Below, in pieces: positions 46,901-57,691 of a DNA stretch of 64,000 bases. Every line of letters starts with the position of its first letter. The first letter of the stretch is position 1. The notes under the pieces are model-generated. The model searched no databases and was not told the DNA's origin. It saw nothing but the letters and a program-made list of their open reading frames with translations. A program made the position numbers and the translations under genes. The stretch is from the NCBI RefSeq assembly GCF_025766255.1, contig NW_026516690.1, positions 124,001 to 188,000 on the forward strand. Direction: 5' to 3'. Source of the DNA: Zychaea mexicana. Its lineage: Eukaryota > Mucoromycota > Mucoromycetes > Mucorales > Lichtheimiaceae.

Positions 46901-48763
46901 GGCATCAAGTCAGATCCAGCCAAGGTGGAAGCAATCAAGAACTGGAGCCAGCCAAAGAATACTAAGGAATTGGAGCGACTACTAGGAACATGTGTCTTCT
47001 ACCATCGCTTTTTTGCAAATCTAGCACATGTCGCAGCACCGTTATACCGATTACTACGCAAGAACGTGGAATGGCAATGGGGTACTGAGCAAGAAGAAGC
47101 ATTCACAACGCTCAAGAAACGACTGATGGAACTTCCCACCCTTGCCTACCCGGATCCAAGCCTGCCGTACGAGATGCACACAGATGCAAGTGATTTTGCC
47201 TTGGGATCCGTCCTCGTTCAAGGATATCGACCAGTGGCATACGCTAGCAAGACACTGTCAGCAGCCGAGAAACACTATAGTGCTGTAGAAAAAGAGGTGA
47301 TGTGTATAGTATGGAGCTTGCTACACTTCCATTGCTATGTACATGGTTGTTCCTCTTTAACGATTTACAGCGATGCATACGCAGCGAAAGCAATCCTAGG
47401 CAGCAAGAATCCTAAAGGCAGGATTGCACGCTGGGTGATGGCTGTTCAAAGCTATACCTTTGTAATTGTTCATCGAAAAGGAGTGGACAACGTCGACGCA
47501 GACGCATTGAGCAGATCGTGCAACGAACAACAAAACAACAACGACGGAAATGCATCAGCAATAACATACGACGAATTATTGCATCATCAACGCGACGACG
47601 ACGAAATCCACAAATATATAAAAAACAACGATGAACGTTTTTTCTGGCACCACGGCTTATATTGCATCAACAAAGCGAGCCCAGTCGCAGTCATGCCGAA
47701 AACCTTGCGACAACGTTTTTTCAATTCAATTCATACACACCAAACAGCAGCTCACATGGGGCGAGACAAGACCTTGGACAAAGCATATCAACTAGCATGG
47801 TGGCAATCAAGGAAAAACGACATCAGCAACGCCATCAAAGCTTGTCCAGCCTGCCAACAGCATAAGACACCAACACACAAGTACGGAAAAATGACGAGCA
47901 TACAGGTCGGTGAACCTTGTGAAGTCTGGGCTGCAGATATTGCAGTATTGCCGACAACAAACAGCAACAATCGATACTTGCTTGTCTTTGTAGAATACAT
48001 GACAAAGTGGGTCGTCACCGCGGCACTTCCCAGCTTCGATTCCAACACAATAGCACAAGTACTACTCTTCCAAGTAATACTAAAATTCGGAATGATGAAA
48101 AAGTGGATCACGGATAACGGCAGTAATTTCATCTCGGATGCGATGCAAGCTGTCTGTAAACGATTGGGAATATCCAGGTCAACAACAAGTGTGGAAAGAC
48201 CACAAGGTGACGGACTATGCGAACGTCAAAATCGAACTATAAAAGGAGCCTTGGCTATATATGCAGAACACAACCCGGCAACATGGGACGAATACTTACC
48301 ATTTGTCACATTTGGAGTGAACACAAGCAAACAAGCATCAACCGGCAAATCCGCTTTTGAAATCATGTTCGGCCGTACAGCAATACTTCCATCCGCAGCT
48401 GATTTACACTTACCAGCAATGAAAACACACACAACCGAAACTTGGATCGCATATCTCAATCATTATCTTCCAATCCTGCACAAGAAAGTACACAACAATA
48501 TCCAAAAAGCCCAAGAACGGCAGAAACGTTACTATGATCGCGGCAGACAAGAAAGACCGAAATTTAACACTGGTGATCAAGTAATGCGACTAAAGGCAAA
48601 GGAAACTTGGAAATTTCCCAATCCAAAGTTTTCGGGGCCTTGGACAATCACGAAAGTGAACAATGACGCCGGAACCAGCTTTACAATCAAAAGTCAAATC
48701 AAAGGCAGAACAAAAACCACCAAAGCAAATCAAGATCAGCTTTATCAATACCAACAAACATGA
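43925..48763 (+). CDS. Ty3/Gypsy gag-pol polyprotein (1612 aa)
   Basis: Starts 27 bp after the left LTR. Gln-rich coiled Gag N-terminus (1-290); capsid-like region (about 295-460, PYRGLPTENPHTWISSFEKA); zinc knuckle CNNCNKYGHKARDC (about 539-552); protease with DTGSE (about 638); reverse transcriptase with VPKPDGSLRFCVNYKKLN and the YIDD catalytic box (about 937); RNase H (HTDASDFALGSVL, about 1085); integrase HHCC zinc domain (H-x4-H in HTHQTAAHMGRDK, then CPAC) and DDE core (D in WAADIAVL, D in WITDNGSNF, E in CERQNR, about 1336-1432). The order protease, RT, RNase H, integrase is that of Ty3/Gypsy. Gag and Pol share one frame with no frameshift or stop between them, so Gag excess must come from another mechanism. 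No chromodomain is evident at the C-terminus. Confidence 0.96.
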   Translation: MDQNNPQSSDPNNQQPDNVPHGNPWALEQQIPAAFPQYHQQQTAPRTIEQQGDQQFGDEQLRSIQQQQMPTTLHPEIERMRALIIQEQQQTSARQQQEMLEWQRQREAELQEQINSLNRQHQDELQQLTRNMHQMYEQLRPQQTPDMASTISQQFTAFLQSQEDREHRRERSHHELLEQLQEQQQLGRWESSSQRESSAARDDAPLIAAMNSLTLAMQQHQQHQRQRATTPTQHSSMESVSVASQQQQPRRTVKTIRSDSSGERNEEWATGSEQGDSGDDEPPEGNLAWVVRQNETTVKRKKTRYLDLQPYRGLPTENPHTWISSFEKAVQYYDWSDDESCKEFMISMRDNAVDWWDGLSDDARNDINQIKKAFTEYFGGGQEAAVVALSDLPKMKQGPESMVSFGARLKLALGRIDPRMDENLKLYFFSIHAREDVAREVSRYKPETLDKAIRYAIYLERTDETVKAQKGHRQNNSRAPLLTTPTLQQPTTTSTLTNDGPTAMEIDSNSQRRQYHNHNNKKPFNKKKQFNKKKFNGTCNNCNKYGHKARDCWSRKSNSQQTANQESATLVQQKGDSNNSMDDDSFGTPLFDYLQQNSQQKINGIPVKQSVQTDDENRSSLRFTVNINIGAAEIQALVDTGSEVTTIDEATVQQAQLSTITASLLYIQYGNKSRSLSDKQTISTLEMNGQQYPIALRIVPKQNTKVILGMDWLVGLNILLDPNNRTIIPKKDVAFISNSNAATTISATVPKPVREFLQQHPALYNDTEKQTITSVPIYHHINTGDAAPVYTPNFRRSPAEKAALAAEVQKMHERGVIVECTSLWVSQPVLVPKPDGSLRFCVNYKKLNAVTEKDKFPLEPIDSLLDKLAGKKLFSLIDLKSGYWQIPMDPKDSYKTCFSDGQKLWRFLVLPFGVTNGVASFSRFMSHLLGHLSFCHLYIDDVLIASETEQQHWEHVLTVLDIMTKASLKIGLTKCSWAKSAVKFLGFIVSAEGIKSDPAKVEAIKNWSQPKNTKELERLLGTCVFYHRFFANLAHVAAPLYRLLRKNVEWQWGTEQEEAFTTLKKRLMELPTLAYPDPSLPYEMHTDASDFALGSVLVQGYRPVAYASKTLSAAEKHYSAVEKEVMCIVWSLLHFHCYVHGCSSLTIYSDAYAAKAILGSKNPKGRIARWVMAVQSYTFVIVHRKGVDNVDADALSRSCNEQQNNNDGNASAITYDELLHHQRDDDEIHKYIKNNDERFFWHHGLYCINKASPVAVMPKTLRQRFFNSIHTHQTAAHMGRDKTLDKAYQLAWWQSRKNDISNAIKACPACQQHKTPTHKYGKMTSIQVGEPCEVWAADIAVLPTTNSNNRYLLVFVEYMTKWVVTAALPSFDSNTIAQVLLFQVILKFGMMKKWITDNGSNFISDAMQAVCKRLGISRSTTSVERPQGDGLCERQNRTIKGALAIYAEHNPATWDEYLPFVTFGVNTSKQASTGKSAFEIMFGRTAILPSAADLHLPAMKTHTTETWIAYLNHYLPILHKKVHNNIQKAQERQKRYYDRGRQERPKFNTGDQVMRLKAKETWKFPNPKFSGPWTITKVNNDAGTSFTIKSQIKGRTKTTKANQDQLYQYQQT

Positions 48764-48840
48764 ATTTCACTTAGTTTAGCTTTTTCTTTTCTTCTTTATA
48801 CTTATAATATTTCGTTTTATCATAGCAGTATCTTTTTTTT

Positions 48841-48853
48841 GCAGAGGGGGAGC
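48841..48853 (+). other. Polypurine tract of the retrotransposon
   Basis: GCAGAGGGGGAGC, two bases before the right LTR; the expected plus-strand priming site. Confidence 0.75.
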
Positions 48854-48855
48854 TG

Positions 48856-48949
48856 TGTAACAGATACAAGTCACTACCCCCTATTCCCATATATATGAAT
48901 ATCTCTTACTCAATATAATAAAGTCAGTTGTTATCACCGGACTCTTACA
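48856..48949 (+). repeat. Right LTR
   Basis: 94 bp, identical by eye to the left LTR, followed by the target duplication TGCGT. Confidence 0.95.
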
Positions 48950-49250
48950 TGCGTGTAACACGATTGCCGCTGATGCTCGATATGGCAATTTATTCCGCAG
49001 AGATAAAATCGAGTTGACATGAACAGTTGGTTCTACCACGCAGTTATTTTAGTTCGATTGTCTACCGCGATAATAGACAGTATTTCCAAAGTACATTGTG
49101 CAACAGAGACAACCAAAGTTCGAGAAAACACAACAGCAGTTCAAGCAATGTTTGTTAAAAATAGACAAATTAAATGCCAAGGTATATAGAATAATTTATT
49201 AAATGGTTTGAGGATAGTCTTGAGCGTGTGCGAGGTGAAGTGTGGAAAGA

Positions 49251-50282
49251 TTAAACGGATGGCTTGTTGACACATTCCCACACAGTGCCAACCGGATCCA
49301 TTTCATCCTCAATTTTCGTTGAAACCAGTGTATCCAGCACTGCTTTGCCGACAGCCGGTTCTAACACAGTGACCACCTCTGGACGGATAAAGCCATTACC
49401 CACACGGTCTGCAAACACTTGCATGCATCCAGCAGCCTTGATCTTTTGTTGAACCGAGCACTTGGCGAGGTGGAACAACATACTCGTTTCCATTTCCGAA
49501 CAATCCGTCTCTGGATGCACCTTCATGACGTGTTCAATAAGGTCCTTGTTGTCATCCCAGAATGCAGGGTCCTGACGTCCCTGAGAAGAATAGAACGAAC
49601 AGCCATCACAATTGAGGCCCCCAGTGACGACAGGACCGACTGCGCCGTCTGTTTCTTCCTGTAGCTTGCCGAGCACCGATTTCAAATTGCCTGCCAACTG
49701 GTCGGTCATTTCGGCATCGGCATCAAAGGTGCCCGAAACAAGATAGGGCGTTGACTTTGCCAGCTCTGGATAGATGGGGTGATCGCTGAAATAGTCTAGG
49801 TTGCGACGAATGCAAAAGCCGGCGCGAGGGACAATCACAGAGCCGAGTTTTGCACGTTCGGTCCATGAGCCACATGAGCCGAAGCGGATGACGGCCATGG
49901 TGCCTGAAACAACGGCACGGGTTTCACGGATAAAGAAATCCATCATTGGACTTCCCATGCCACTACGCAGCATGTCAATCAGTCAATCGTTTGTGTCCCT
50001 CCTGTACAGCAAGGGAAAAAAAGAAGCTTACATCGCAAGGATGGTGATAGGAACTCCTTTGTATCGTCCTGTAATAGTCAGGAAACCACGTTGACTGGTG
50101 TGGATGAAAGTTGGATGGCCGGCCTCCTCGTCGCTATCCAACCATCTGGCTATAGCTCGAGCTCGTACGTGATCACCGACAGTTAGGATACGGTTCGCCA
50201 CTTCACCCTGCTTAACGTTGATATGGTATACTCGTCCGTCAGCATCCTGTGGGAAATTTGCGTTTGCCAGAGCTTCTTTCAT
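49251..50282 (-). CDS. Uridine phosphorylase
   Basis: Exon 1 (50282-50032) and exon 2 (49962-49251) join in phase to 320 residues; the 69-bp intron ends CTGCGTAG. The enzyme splits uridine with phosphate into uracil and ribose 1-phosphate in pyrimidine salvage. Family marks are NRILTVGDHVRA near residue 29, TITGRYKGVPITILAIGMGS across the splice, the phosphate/ribose motif VIRFGSCGSW, the TGGLNCDGCSFYSSQGRQDP substrate loop and SEMETSMLFHLAK (Met/Glu ribose contact). Length and order match eukaryotic Urh/UPP-type enzymes of the NP-I superfamily. The gene lies 300 bp from the retrotransposon. Confidence 0.93.
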
Positions 50283-50908
50283 TGTGTATGCGGGGTTTTG
50301 GGCCTGGGTATAGAGATGGTGAAAGTTAAAGAGAAAAGGGAAAATGGGAAAGACCAGTGGAGGCCTGATGAAAGTCCAACCTGCTCCGACTCAAAACGGG
50401 GCAACCGTGACGTACTTTTCTTTATTCAGAACCTAGGATATGGTAGCGAAGCGGCATGATTGGCCCTGCTTCTTTGAACCTGTGAGCTCCCAAATTTAGC
50501 ATAAACCAGGAACAAACATCGCTTGAAGTATTGTGAAAGTAGAAATAATGGTACATGGCCACTTGATCTGTCTTTGCATATGAGCTCTGAAGTTGTTGGA
50601 CTTTCATGTATGTACTGTAAATGATACAGCAATCTAAGAGAGATTCAAATAAGGATGCCTGGTCAAGTAGAATGATACTTGAAGAAGTTTCGATGCTGTA
50701 AAGCTCATGTGCGGTACAAGCCAAACTTCTATTACAGAACTGATGTAGGAGTAATGTAGCGATATCGAAAACGAAAAAGTTTAATAGTGTTGAAGCTGTA
50801 CAGGAAAAACAAAAAAAAATGCAAACGTTGAGACAAAATACTTGGTTGGTAAAAGCAATAATACAGTGTATGGTACAAGAATACTTCCAGACACGCCTTT
50901 GATGATGA
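50283..50908. other. Intergenic
   Basis: Upstream of uridine phosphorylase and downstream of the Zn2Cys6 factor. The minus frame at 50422-50949 reads through the end of that gene in a different frame and is not supported. Confidence 0.4.
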
Positions 50909-53900
50909 TCAAAGCGGCCTTTGGTATCCAATTTCTTCAAGGAAAGCATCCCATTCTTCTTGGGTCCAATAGGTCCCGACAGGAAGGTTTTGAATAGGCA
51001 ACAGGTCGATTGCTGAAGACATGGCCGCCTGTTGCTGTCTAAAAACGTCGTCTATAGCCATGCCGCTTGATGTGCTGGTCATGTCCGCCATATGTGTTGT
51101 CATGCTGCTGTTCAATGGATGATGTTGATTGAGATGATGATGCCCAGAAAGACCATACGCAACATCATTGCTGCTCGACTTTACCATATAGGGCATTTCG
51201 TTTAATGACGGTTGTTGTTGTTGTTGTGGTGGTGGTGGTGGTGGTGGTGCACCCATAGGATTTGTGTCATTGGAAAAACACATAAGAGTCGGCTTGCTGC
51301 TGGCGCTCACATAAGCAACTTCTGCTAATGGTCCAGGCGGACTGACGTTCACAGTCAATTCCTGAAACAACGGCCTTGGTAAACCATTATTATCCGGTAA
51401 CTTGTTGAACATGGCAATTTCGCGGGGCAAGGAGCTGACAAAAAATGCTTCAGCGCTCGTACTGCTCAGCATAGGAACGGTGACCGTTTGATTATGTTTC
51501 TTATCACTCTGTTTTGCAGCAGTTGAAGAAGTAACAGTCGTGGTCATCGTCCTTGGATCATTCTTGATATCCTCTCCCTTTGCAGTTATATGCATAACAG
51601 TCTTGGTCGCAGTGGCATCATCCGTGTACCGTTTTGAAAGTTGGTTGAGGATGCGTGCAACTCGGAAACGCATACCATTGGATGAATAGACAGCTGCACA
51701 TCGCGCTAGGTTTCTACAACCATGTCGGCGAACACTTTCGTCTTCACTGCCTGCATTCAAAATGAAAATGATGCCTGCTTGAAAAACAGAGCTAAGAAGG
51801 CATAAGTCAAAGGCATTCAATATATATAACAATAAATCGTATCCCAAAGCTTCTTTAGTTTCACTTACTATCCCAAGAAACTTCGGGGAAGGCATGGGGC
51901 CCCACAACTGACCAACGTTTCTGTAGCATCAATAATATTGAGAGCCGCAGTCGTACATGAGCTTTGTGACCGCAGTGAATGCATGCTATTTTCATTAACG
52001 TCTGGGCCTGCAATAAATGGTCGATGTAAGAGGATCATGACGCAGTTGTAGAAAATATAAAGGACAACTACAGGAGAAGAAAACACGCATTGATTCAATG
52101 TGTTAGTAACACCCTTGTTACATGCAAGAAGGTCGTGCAAACAAACGACTACACTATACTTACCGCCAGCACCATTTGGTTGAAGAGCCTCACGAAGGTT
52201 GAACTGGAGTTCCGAAGGAAGGTTGAGTCGCCATGCGTGGAGCTGCATGTCCAGGGTGTCGACAACCTCTTCCATACTCCGTTCATCAGATGCGTTATGC
52301 GCTTTCGGGGAATAGAGTTGCACTAGCACTCGCCGTAGAATACAAGAAAGCGTGATCATGCTCAAAAAAGGTGCATATTCGTTTCGTCTCTCTCGTATGC
52401 ATGCTTCAGCCTGAGCGATTAGAACGGGGCCTTTCAGTTCGCATTCTTTAGCAATCACTGAATGGTAAGCCGAGTCGATTTCATAAGGAGAAGGAAGCTC
52501 AACGTCAAATTCTTCGTCAGCGATGGCGACGGGTCGGCCGAGTGCTGCAGCTACCCACTTATCGAGCACGTATAGGCAATACCATAGTCGTCGTCGATGT
52601 TCGATCTCTCTTTCTGGCAAATTCCAGTTACTACTACTCCTGTGTAAGCCAAGATCTTGGGCCTGTATATATGTATATGTTAAACAATGCATCCGAAAGA
52701 TAAGAGCCATTTGAGCAAGGAAGTGAAGTTATGTGATAGACATACCATGCGAATTGCCTTTTATTGCCGACCGCGTTACCCAATATCGTTGTTAGTATTA
52801 TTTGTATCGAAGGAAAAAATTATATTAAGCAGGAAGAGTTCCTCTTACCGTTCCAGTAATAATCCTATTATTTTCATATTAAAAAATAGGGTTAGCAACA
52901 TATCGATAACTCGAGAAGAGAACTACTGTTTAAAAGCCGTACCAATGGATAGAATCATCTTCTTCTTCATTTTCGTCACACATGGTAACAAAATGTGCCA
53001 GCAGTACCAAAGTTTGAAGCGTACTAATTCGACTACGCCTATACACAACCTCCATAATCTTCATGACTTTGTCCCGCAAGGCTTGCTTGATAATGGCGAT
53101 TGTTTTTCGATCAAAGTTGGTGCCGACGACATAATCATCTTGAAAATGCAAAAAGTCGGTTGCTACTACGCATACAGCACCAAGCAGATACTGATCTGGC
53201 GGGTGTGGGTTTTGAAAATAGTACTGCTCCAGGAACGAGAGTTTGTTGAGAATGGGTATGTTTGGTTGGACGTACACAAAGTAGCTAATGGCATGTATAC
53301 AAATAAGAACCAAGGAAGAAATGCGAGTTGAGTTCCCATAAAGTAGCGCTTTCTGCTAATTTTGGTAAAAGGCATCTTACGAGTGCACCATGAGTTCAAC
53401 AAGCTCGTCTGTCAAATGCGGGATGTCTTTGAGGAGAGTCAATCTTTTTGGTATCCGTGGCGCGCTTTGTCGCAACTCCTCTGCCTTGATAAAGACATGC
53501 TCGTTACTTTCATGGTTCACTTTTTGAGTAATCCATGATGCAGCCGAACAATTGTCGTATACAATCCGGTGTGCCGCGTTATCGTTGAAGATGCTTTGGT
53601 TAAGCATATGGATGCCGGAACTGCTGCCAATGTATCGTGTTTGCTCGTAGTTGCTTAATTGTAGTAAGCTCATGTGCTCTATCATTTCTGCCGTCGGATC
53701 AAGTGGAATTAAATCTTTGACTCCACAAAGGGCAGCCACAAGCGAATGGGAGTGTTCTTTTTCGACCGTTGATTTACTGCTGTCACTAGTAGCTTTGGTA
53801 GCTGTATTGCTGATTTGACAGTGTTCATGTTTATCATCTTTATTTCGCTGTTCCTGCTGTTGTTGCTGATGCAGCTGTAACAAGCTCTGGGATTGTGACC

Positions 53901-54279
53901 TGCGTACCCTCTGAACCCCTTGGATGAGGTTTTCTAGACGAGATACTCGATCTTCGAACGATTCAATAGGAGCCTGGGTTTGTTTTTGTTCGTCAGTGCG
54001 AAAGTAACAGTCGGCACCGACGCTTTTGCAGCCATGGCAGGGTTGCACTGTATCTGCATTGCACCGGATTCGGCGCTTTCGACAGAGATCGCAGCTTCGT
54101 TTCGCTTTACTGCGTTTCTGTCGAGGAATATCGACTGTGGTATTGTTGGGATTGACGTATGGCAAAGGAAGAATCGTAGGAAGTCGAGGTTGCAGTTGCT
54201 CCTGCGTTGGTGCTGTAAATCTCTGTGCTACCGTCGTTTTATCTTGGATATCTTGGAATGAAGCGGCATGTGAGCTCAT
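50909..54279 (-). CDS. Zn2Cys6 transcription factor with fungal-specific regulatory domain (paralog A)
   Basis: Seven exons on the minus strand: 54279-53381, 53284-52943, 52864-52849 (16 nt), 52757-52746 (12 nt), 52662-52164, 52067-51869 and 51791-50909; 949 residues, all phases closing. The zinc cluster is at residues about 62-88 (CDLCRKRRIRCNAD, then C-x2-C-x6-C), preceded by the basic KRSKAKRS. The coiled dimerisation stretch RVSRLENLIQGVQR follows. The middle domain carries SFLEQYYFQNPHPPDQYLL and WIITGTAIRMAQDLGLHRSS, the latter assembled across both microexons. It also has RRRLWYCLYVLDKWVAAALG and FYNCVMILLHRPFI. The C-terminus is Gln/Pro-rich with a TYWTQEEWDAFLEEI ending that resembles an activation motif. 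I chose the ATG at 54279 over the longer 54417 frame because the latter adds an unlikely hydrophobic extension. A paralog lies at 60389-64000. Confidence 0.9.
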
Positions 54280-54514
54280 GTGGAAAAAAGAAAGAGGAAA
54301 GCAAAGAAAAAAAATTAATAAAACAAGTTGCTGTATTATCAAAGTACTCAAACTCTCTCGGTTTTTAGGTTCTGCCGTTTGCCGCCATTTGATTAAACTG
54401 ACATTCATCGTCGCCACGCACCGTCGGGCACTCTCGCCTTATTTTTTTCTTCGGTTAAACATCTCCTCCTCTTGTTTTTACGCTCCTCCACTCCTATTTT
54501 ATGCGTTCTACGCA
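54280..54514. promoter_or_regulatory. Shared divergent promoter, transcription factor A and SNARE gene
   Basis: Only 235 bp separate the two start codons, so the two genes must share upstream DNA. Pyrimidine-rich sequence precedes the SNARE start. Confidence 0.5.
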
Positions 54515-55180
54515 ATGAACTCATTATATAACCACGCACTCAAACAATCAGTAGCGCTTCAGCGTGATCTAGACAAATTCGCTTCTGGGCAAGATTCCTC
54601 GGCTGGATTGCAAGGACAAATATCAGCGTCGTTTAGCACGTTACAGCGATCGATAGATGACTATGTCAATCTCGCCAAACGAGAAGATGTTGCAGTAAGA
54701 AAAGAGACGGCGTTAACACGCGTTACCAAATTTCGCCGAGATTTGCAAGACATGAGAGCACAATTTGAATCTATTAAAAGGCAACAAGAAAACCAACAAC
54801 ACGAGCAAAACCGCGAAAGTTTACTTGCCCGAAGAGGTGGAGGCGGTGCTCGTAGTACAGCAACAGACAATCCATATCAACCCATGGACGAATCCAGGTC
54901 AGCCTTTGCAATGCGGGAGGCATCATTTGTTGATTCGACGGACGCGCAACTGGATAGTTATATTGGCCAGGCACAAAACTTATTAGAGAATCTGACGGAC
55001 CAGCACGGGATCTTGAAAAAGACACAGAGAAAGCTATTGGATACAGCAAATACTCTCGGCTTGTCCAAGAATGTCATTCGGTATATTGAACGGCGCACAG
55101 CGCAGGACAAGTGGATCTTTTTCGTTGGCTTGGCGATCACGTTACTGGCATTGTGGGCTATTGCCCATTATCTCGGCTAG
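54515..55180 (+). CDS. Golgi Qb-SNARE, Bos1/membrin (GOSR2) type
   Basis: Intronless 221-residue protein. It acts in ER-to-Golgi vesicle fusion. It begins MNSLYNHALKQSVALQRDLD, typical of the Bos1/Gos28 N-terminal helices. The SNARE motif covers about residues 140-200 (AQLDSYIGQAQNLLENLTDQ, HGILKKTQRKLLDTANTLGL). A single C-terminal membrane anchor follows (WIFFVGLAITLLALWAIAHY) with a four-residue or shorter tail, as expected for a tail-anchored SNARE. The Arg/Gly-rich RRGGGGARS loop lies before the SNARE motif. The start at 54515 gives the family length; the longer upstream frame from 54026 overlaps the divergent gene and is not credible. Assignment to Bos1 over Gos1 is likely but not certain. 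Confidence 0.88.
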   Translation: MNSLYNHALKQSVALQRDLDKFASGQDSSAGLQGQISASFSTLQRSIDDYVNLAKREDVAVRKETALTRVTKFRRDLQDMRAQFESIKRQQENQQHEQNRESLLARRGGGGARSTATDNPYQPMDESRSAFAMREASFVDSTDAQLDSYIGQAQNLLENLTDQHGILKKTQRKLLDTANTLGLSKNVIRYIERRTAQDKWIFFVGLAITLLALWAIAHYLG

Positions 55181-55586
55181 ACGCAACAACAACAACAACA
55201 TTCTACTGTGGGGTTTGGTCTTTTTTCTTCTTACACGACGATAATGGATGATGCAGAATGAAGGGAAGGAGGAGTGTTACTGCCTGGATGGGAACATTTA
55301 TACATATATTACAAAAGTTACTGTGTACTGCTTTTGCTGCTGGTTTGGATCGGCTCGCGAGATATGTTAGTAGCTCTACTTGCTTTACCCGAATAAAAGC
55401 CGGTGGGTAAATCTATACCACTCCATTTTTATACTACCTTATCCGTGGCTGCTATGGACTTGATAATCAGGGCATGCTTTATATAAACAAACAAAATATA
55501 TGGTACGACATGGATCTAAGTAAGAAATATTGAATGTGTAAGGGAGAACGCGGGGTAAGGGTGCGTGTTTATGTATACATTTAGGT

Positions 55587-56957
55587 TCATAAAGTATCAG
55601 ATTGTGCTTTGTACAGCCCGTGCTTGTAAATGTAGTCAATCACAGGGTTTGGCAGCAAGTATTTGATAGACATGCCACGTTTCACGAATAATCTAGATAC
55701 AAAATATACAGCGAAAATGAAATCAGGAACAAGGGAACCCAGGAATGTTAATAGTAACGCCAAAGTATAAATTAACAACAACGTACCGGACTTTTGTAGA
55801 GCTAATGTCATTGTGAATAAGCTGCTTAATAACCGATATATTCATCTACATTCAATTTAAACCAGGTTATCTTATATCTGATATAAAAGGTCGATGTTTT
55901 TTTAAAATCCTTACTCGATGCTCGTACAAAACGTCATGTGATAGTAAGAAGCCGTACACATCGGTTCCCGTTCTATATATTATTTATAGTAAGATATTGT
56001 AGATGATATGTATTAAGCGAGTTGCCAAAACATACCTTTCAATAATCACACATCCGTAGAGACCCACGATGTGATGCAACTGATGTAAGGTATACTACTT
56101 TAGTAACAGATCTTACTTTTCACTTTGAGAGAAAAAAACACCTACGTCTTCAGGGGACCAGACGCCTGGATGACCAAACGACGAGATCAGGTCACCGCCT
56201 GCCAGTAACATAATTTTAATCTTCTTCCTTTCGCCTAAAACAATTTGAATATCTGTCGTTAAAACTTCCCGTTGAATCTTATGCGTACTTTTCCTTACCA
56301 GTAGATGTTTTAATGCCTCCCCCAATATCATTCAATTCGTGGTCAAAATGATCCAAAACAAGGGCAGTTCGCTGATATTGTTCCTGACGCGATTCCCAAG
56401 AATCAACCATAAGCCAATCGGACGTTGATTCCACTGCAAGCTGGCATATTTTTACACGATGCTTTGCCTCGACCAATCCTTCTTTCATATATGCATCCGA
56501 CACCGGTGAATAATAACCAGCAATAAGCTCAAAGTCCTGTTTCTCTCTGAAACGATCCTTGGCCATTTCTTTGGTTTTTCAGGCATATGTATCTGAAAGT
56601 TAACTAACTTTGAGGTTTCCTAGTTTTGCTTTATATCTAAGATAAAACATAAAAAGACATACCAAACATGCGCAAATGTAAATAAGTAATGGGAGAATAT
56701 GAGCCGCACGCAACAAGGACGAGTGGGGTTTTGCTGTCATCTACCAAGTATAATTGGTACAATAATAAAAAAGTGCGTCAAGCGATCATTCCTCTCTTCG
56801 CTTTGATTTAAAAATATGAAAACAGAAAGAAAAGGAAACCTTTCATGACTTGCGGCAAATGATGTCGTGGAAATGCATACTCTTCATCAAAGCTACTCTT
56901 TTTGAGATGCCCATTGTTGGACTTAAGTATCGATTTGATAATATTGGGACTGGACAT
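55587..56957 (-). CDS. Nicotinamide mononucleotide adenylyltransferase (Nma1/2 type)
   Basis: Eight exons on the minus strand: 56957-56840, 56740-56663, 56568-56299, 56234-56146, 56079-56036, 55972-55915, 55845-55787 and 55692-55587; 273 residues, phases closing. The enzyme makes NAD+ from NMN and ATP. The nucleotidyltransferase motif is ACGSYSPITYLHLRMFEMA (exons 2 and 3, about residues 50-68), with the HLR variant found in yeast Nma1/2. VDSWESRQEQYQRT, LLAGGDLISSFGHPGVW and the C-terminal ISSTKVRLFVKRGMSIKYLL complete the family order. The start at 56957 gives a short N-terminus (MSSPNIIKSILKSNNGHLKK); a longer in-frame extension upstream exists but lacks conservation cues. It diverges from LCB2. 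Confidence 0.92.
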
Positions 56958-57691
56958 TCCCAAACTCGCGTTTTTATGTGTCTGCTGTATATATGCCGGC
57001 TCTTGCACTGAGCGGAACTCAGGCGTACGCTTTTTACTGTCTGCGATACAAAATTTCAGCAGCCAATGAAATTGTCTCGTTTCAACCTTAACCCGAATAA
57101 GATAACTTTTACATATTACAAACCCTTGAAGGTAAAAAAGAAACCCGATAAAATGGCATAATAGAAACACGGTACTCGGCGTTCCCATAGTAATTTGTGT
57201 CATACGCTTGGCAACCGACCGTAAACATGCATCTCGAACATTGCTTGTGCTACCTTCAAAACGAGTCCGATGGCATGACAACAAAAAAAGCGAAACGATT
57301 GGCGTTAGTTTTTACCAGTAAAGGAGCATGAGTTGAAGGCGAACAAAGGCGATTCATCTGGTTTGAATGATGGTCTGGAGAGCAGTGGAGAGCAGTATTA
57401 TCACAGTTTGGAGGTGCCGGAGAGGCATGCAGCATCCGACTGTCACTATGCATAGAGGAGTACTTGTAGCCCAGGGCTTAGGAAGAGCCAGGCAAATAAT
57501 CTTTCCGGCCGGCCTTCGTGACACATAAAACACTTACAGACACACCCACCATCCCTATCGGCCAACAGACGGGCGGGGCGCGGAAACAAATAACACTCGA
57601 ACGCACGACAAACTGTCGAATCTTTCCCTCTTCTTTCTAGTTTCTCTTTATTTACTAGGGGCAGCAGCAGCAACCAACAGCAACAACCAAT
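56958..57691. promoter_or_regulatory. Divergent region between NMN adenylyltransferase and LCB2
   Basis: No gene is supported. Frames seen here are short or extend from the neighbouring genes. It presumably contains both promoters; a (CAG)-like leader sits directly before LCB2. Confidence 0.4.

Larger units (their letters stand above)
43804..48949 (+). mobile_element. Ty3/Gypsy LTR retrotransposon, complete and young
   Basis: A 5146-bp element. The 94-bp LTRs (43804-43897 and 48856-48949) start TGTAACAGATACAAG and end CTCTTACA, and I find no difference between them. The 5-bp target duplication TGCGT is perfect (43799-43803, 48950-48954). A purine-rich tract (GCAGAGGGGGAG) precedes the right LTR. 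The sequence TTTGGTGGAGAAGC follows the left LTR, where the primer-binding site should be; I cannot match it to a tRNA by eye. A single 1612-codon frame fills the interior. Identical LTRs and an open frame point to a recent insertion. Confidence 0.95.

Noticed and set aside
54026..55180. Longer + frame giving the SNARE a 163-residue extension
   Set aside because: The extension overlaps the first exon of the divergent transcription factor and has no SNARE-like features; the ATG at 54515 gives the family length.
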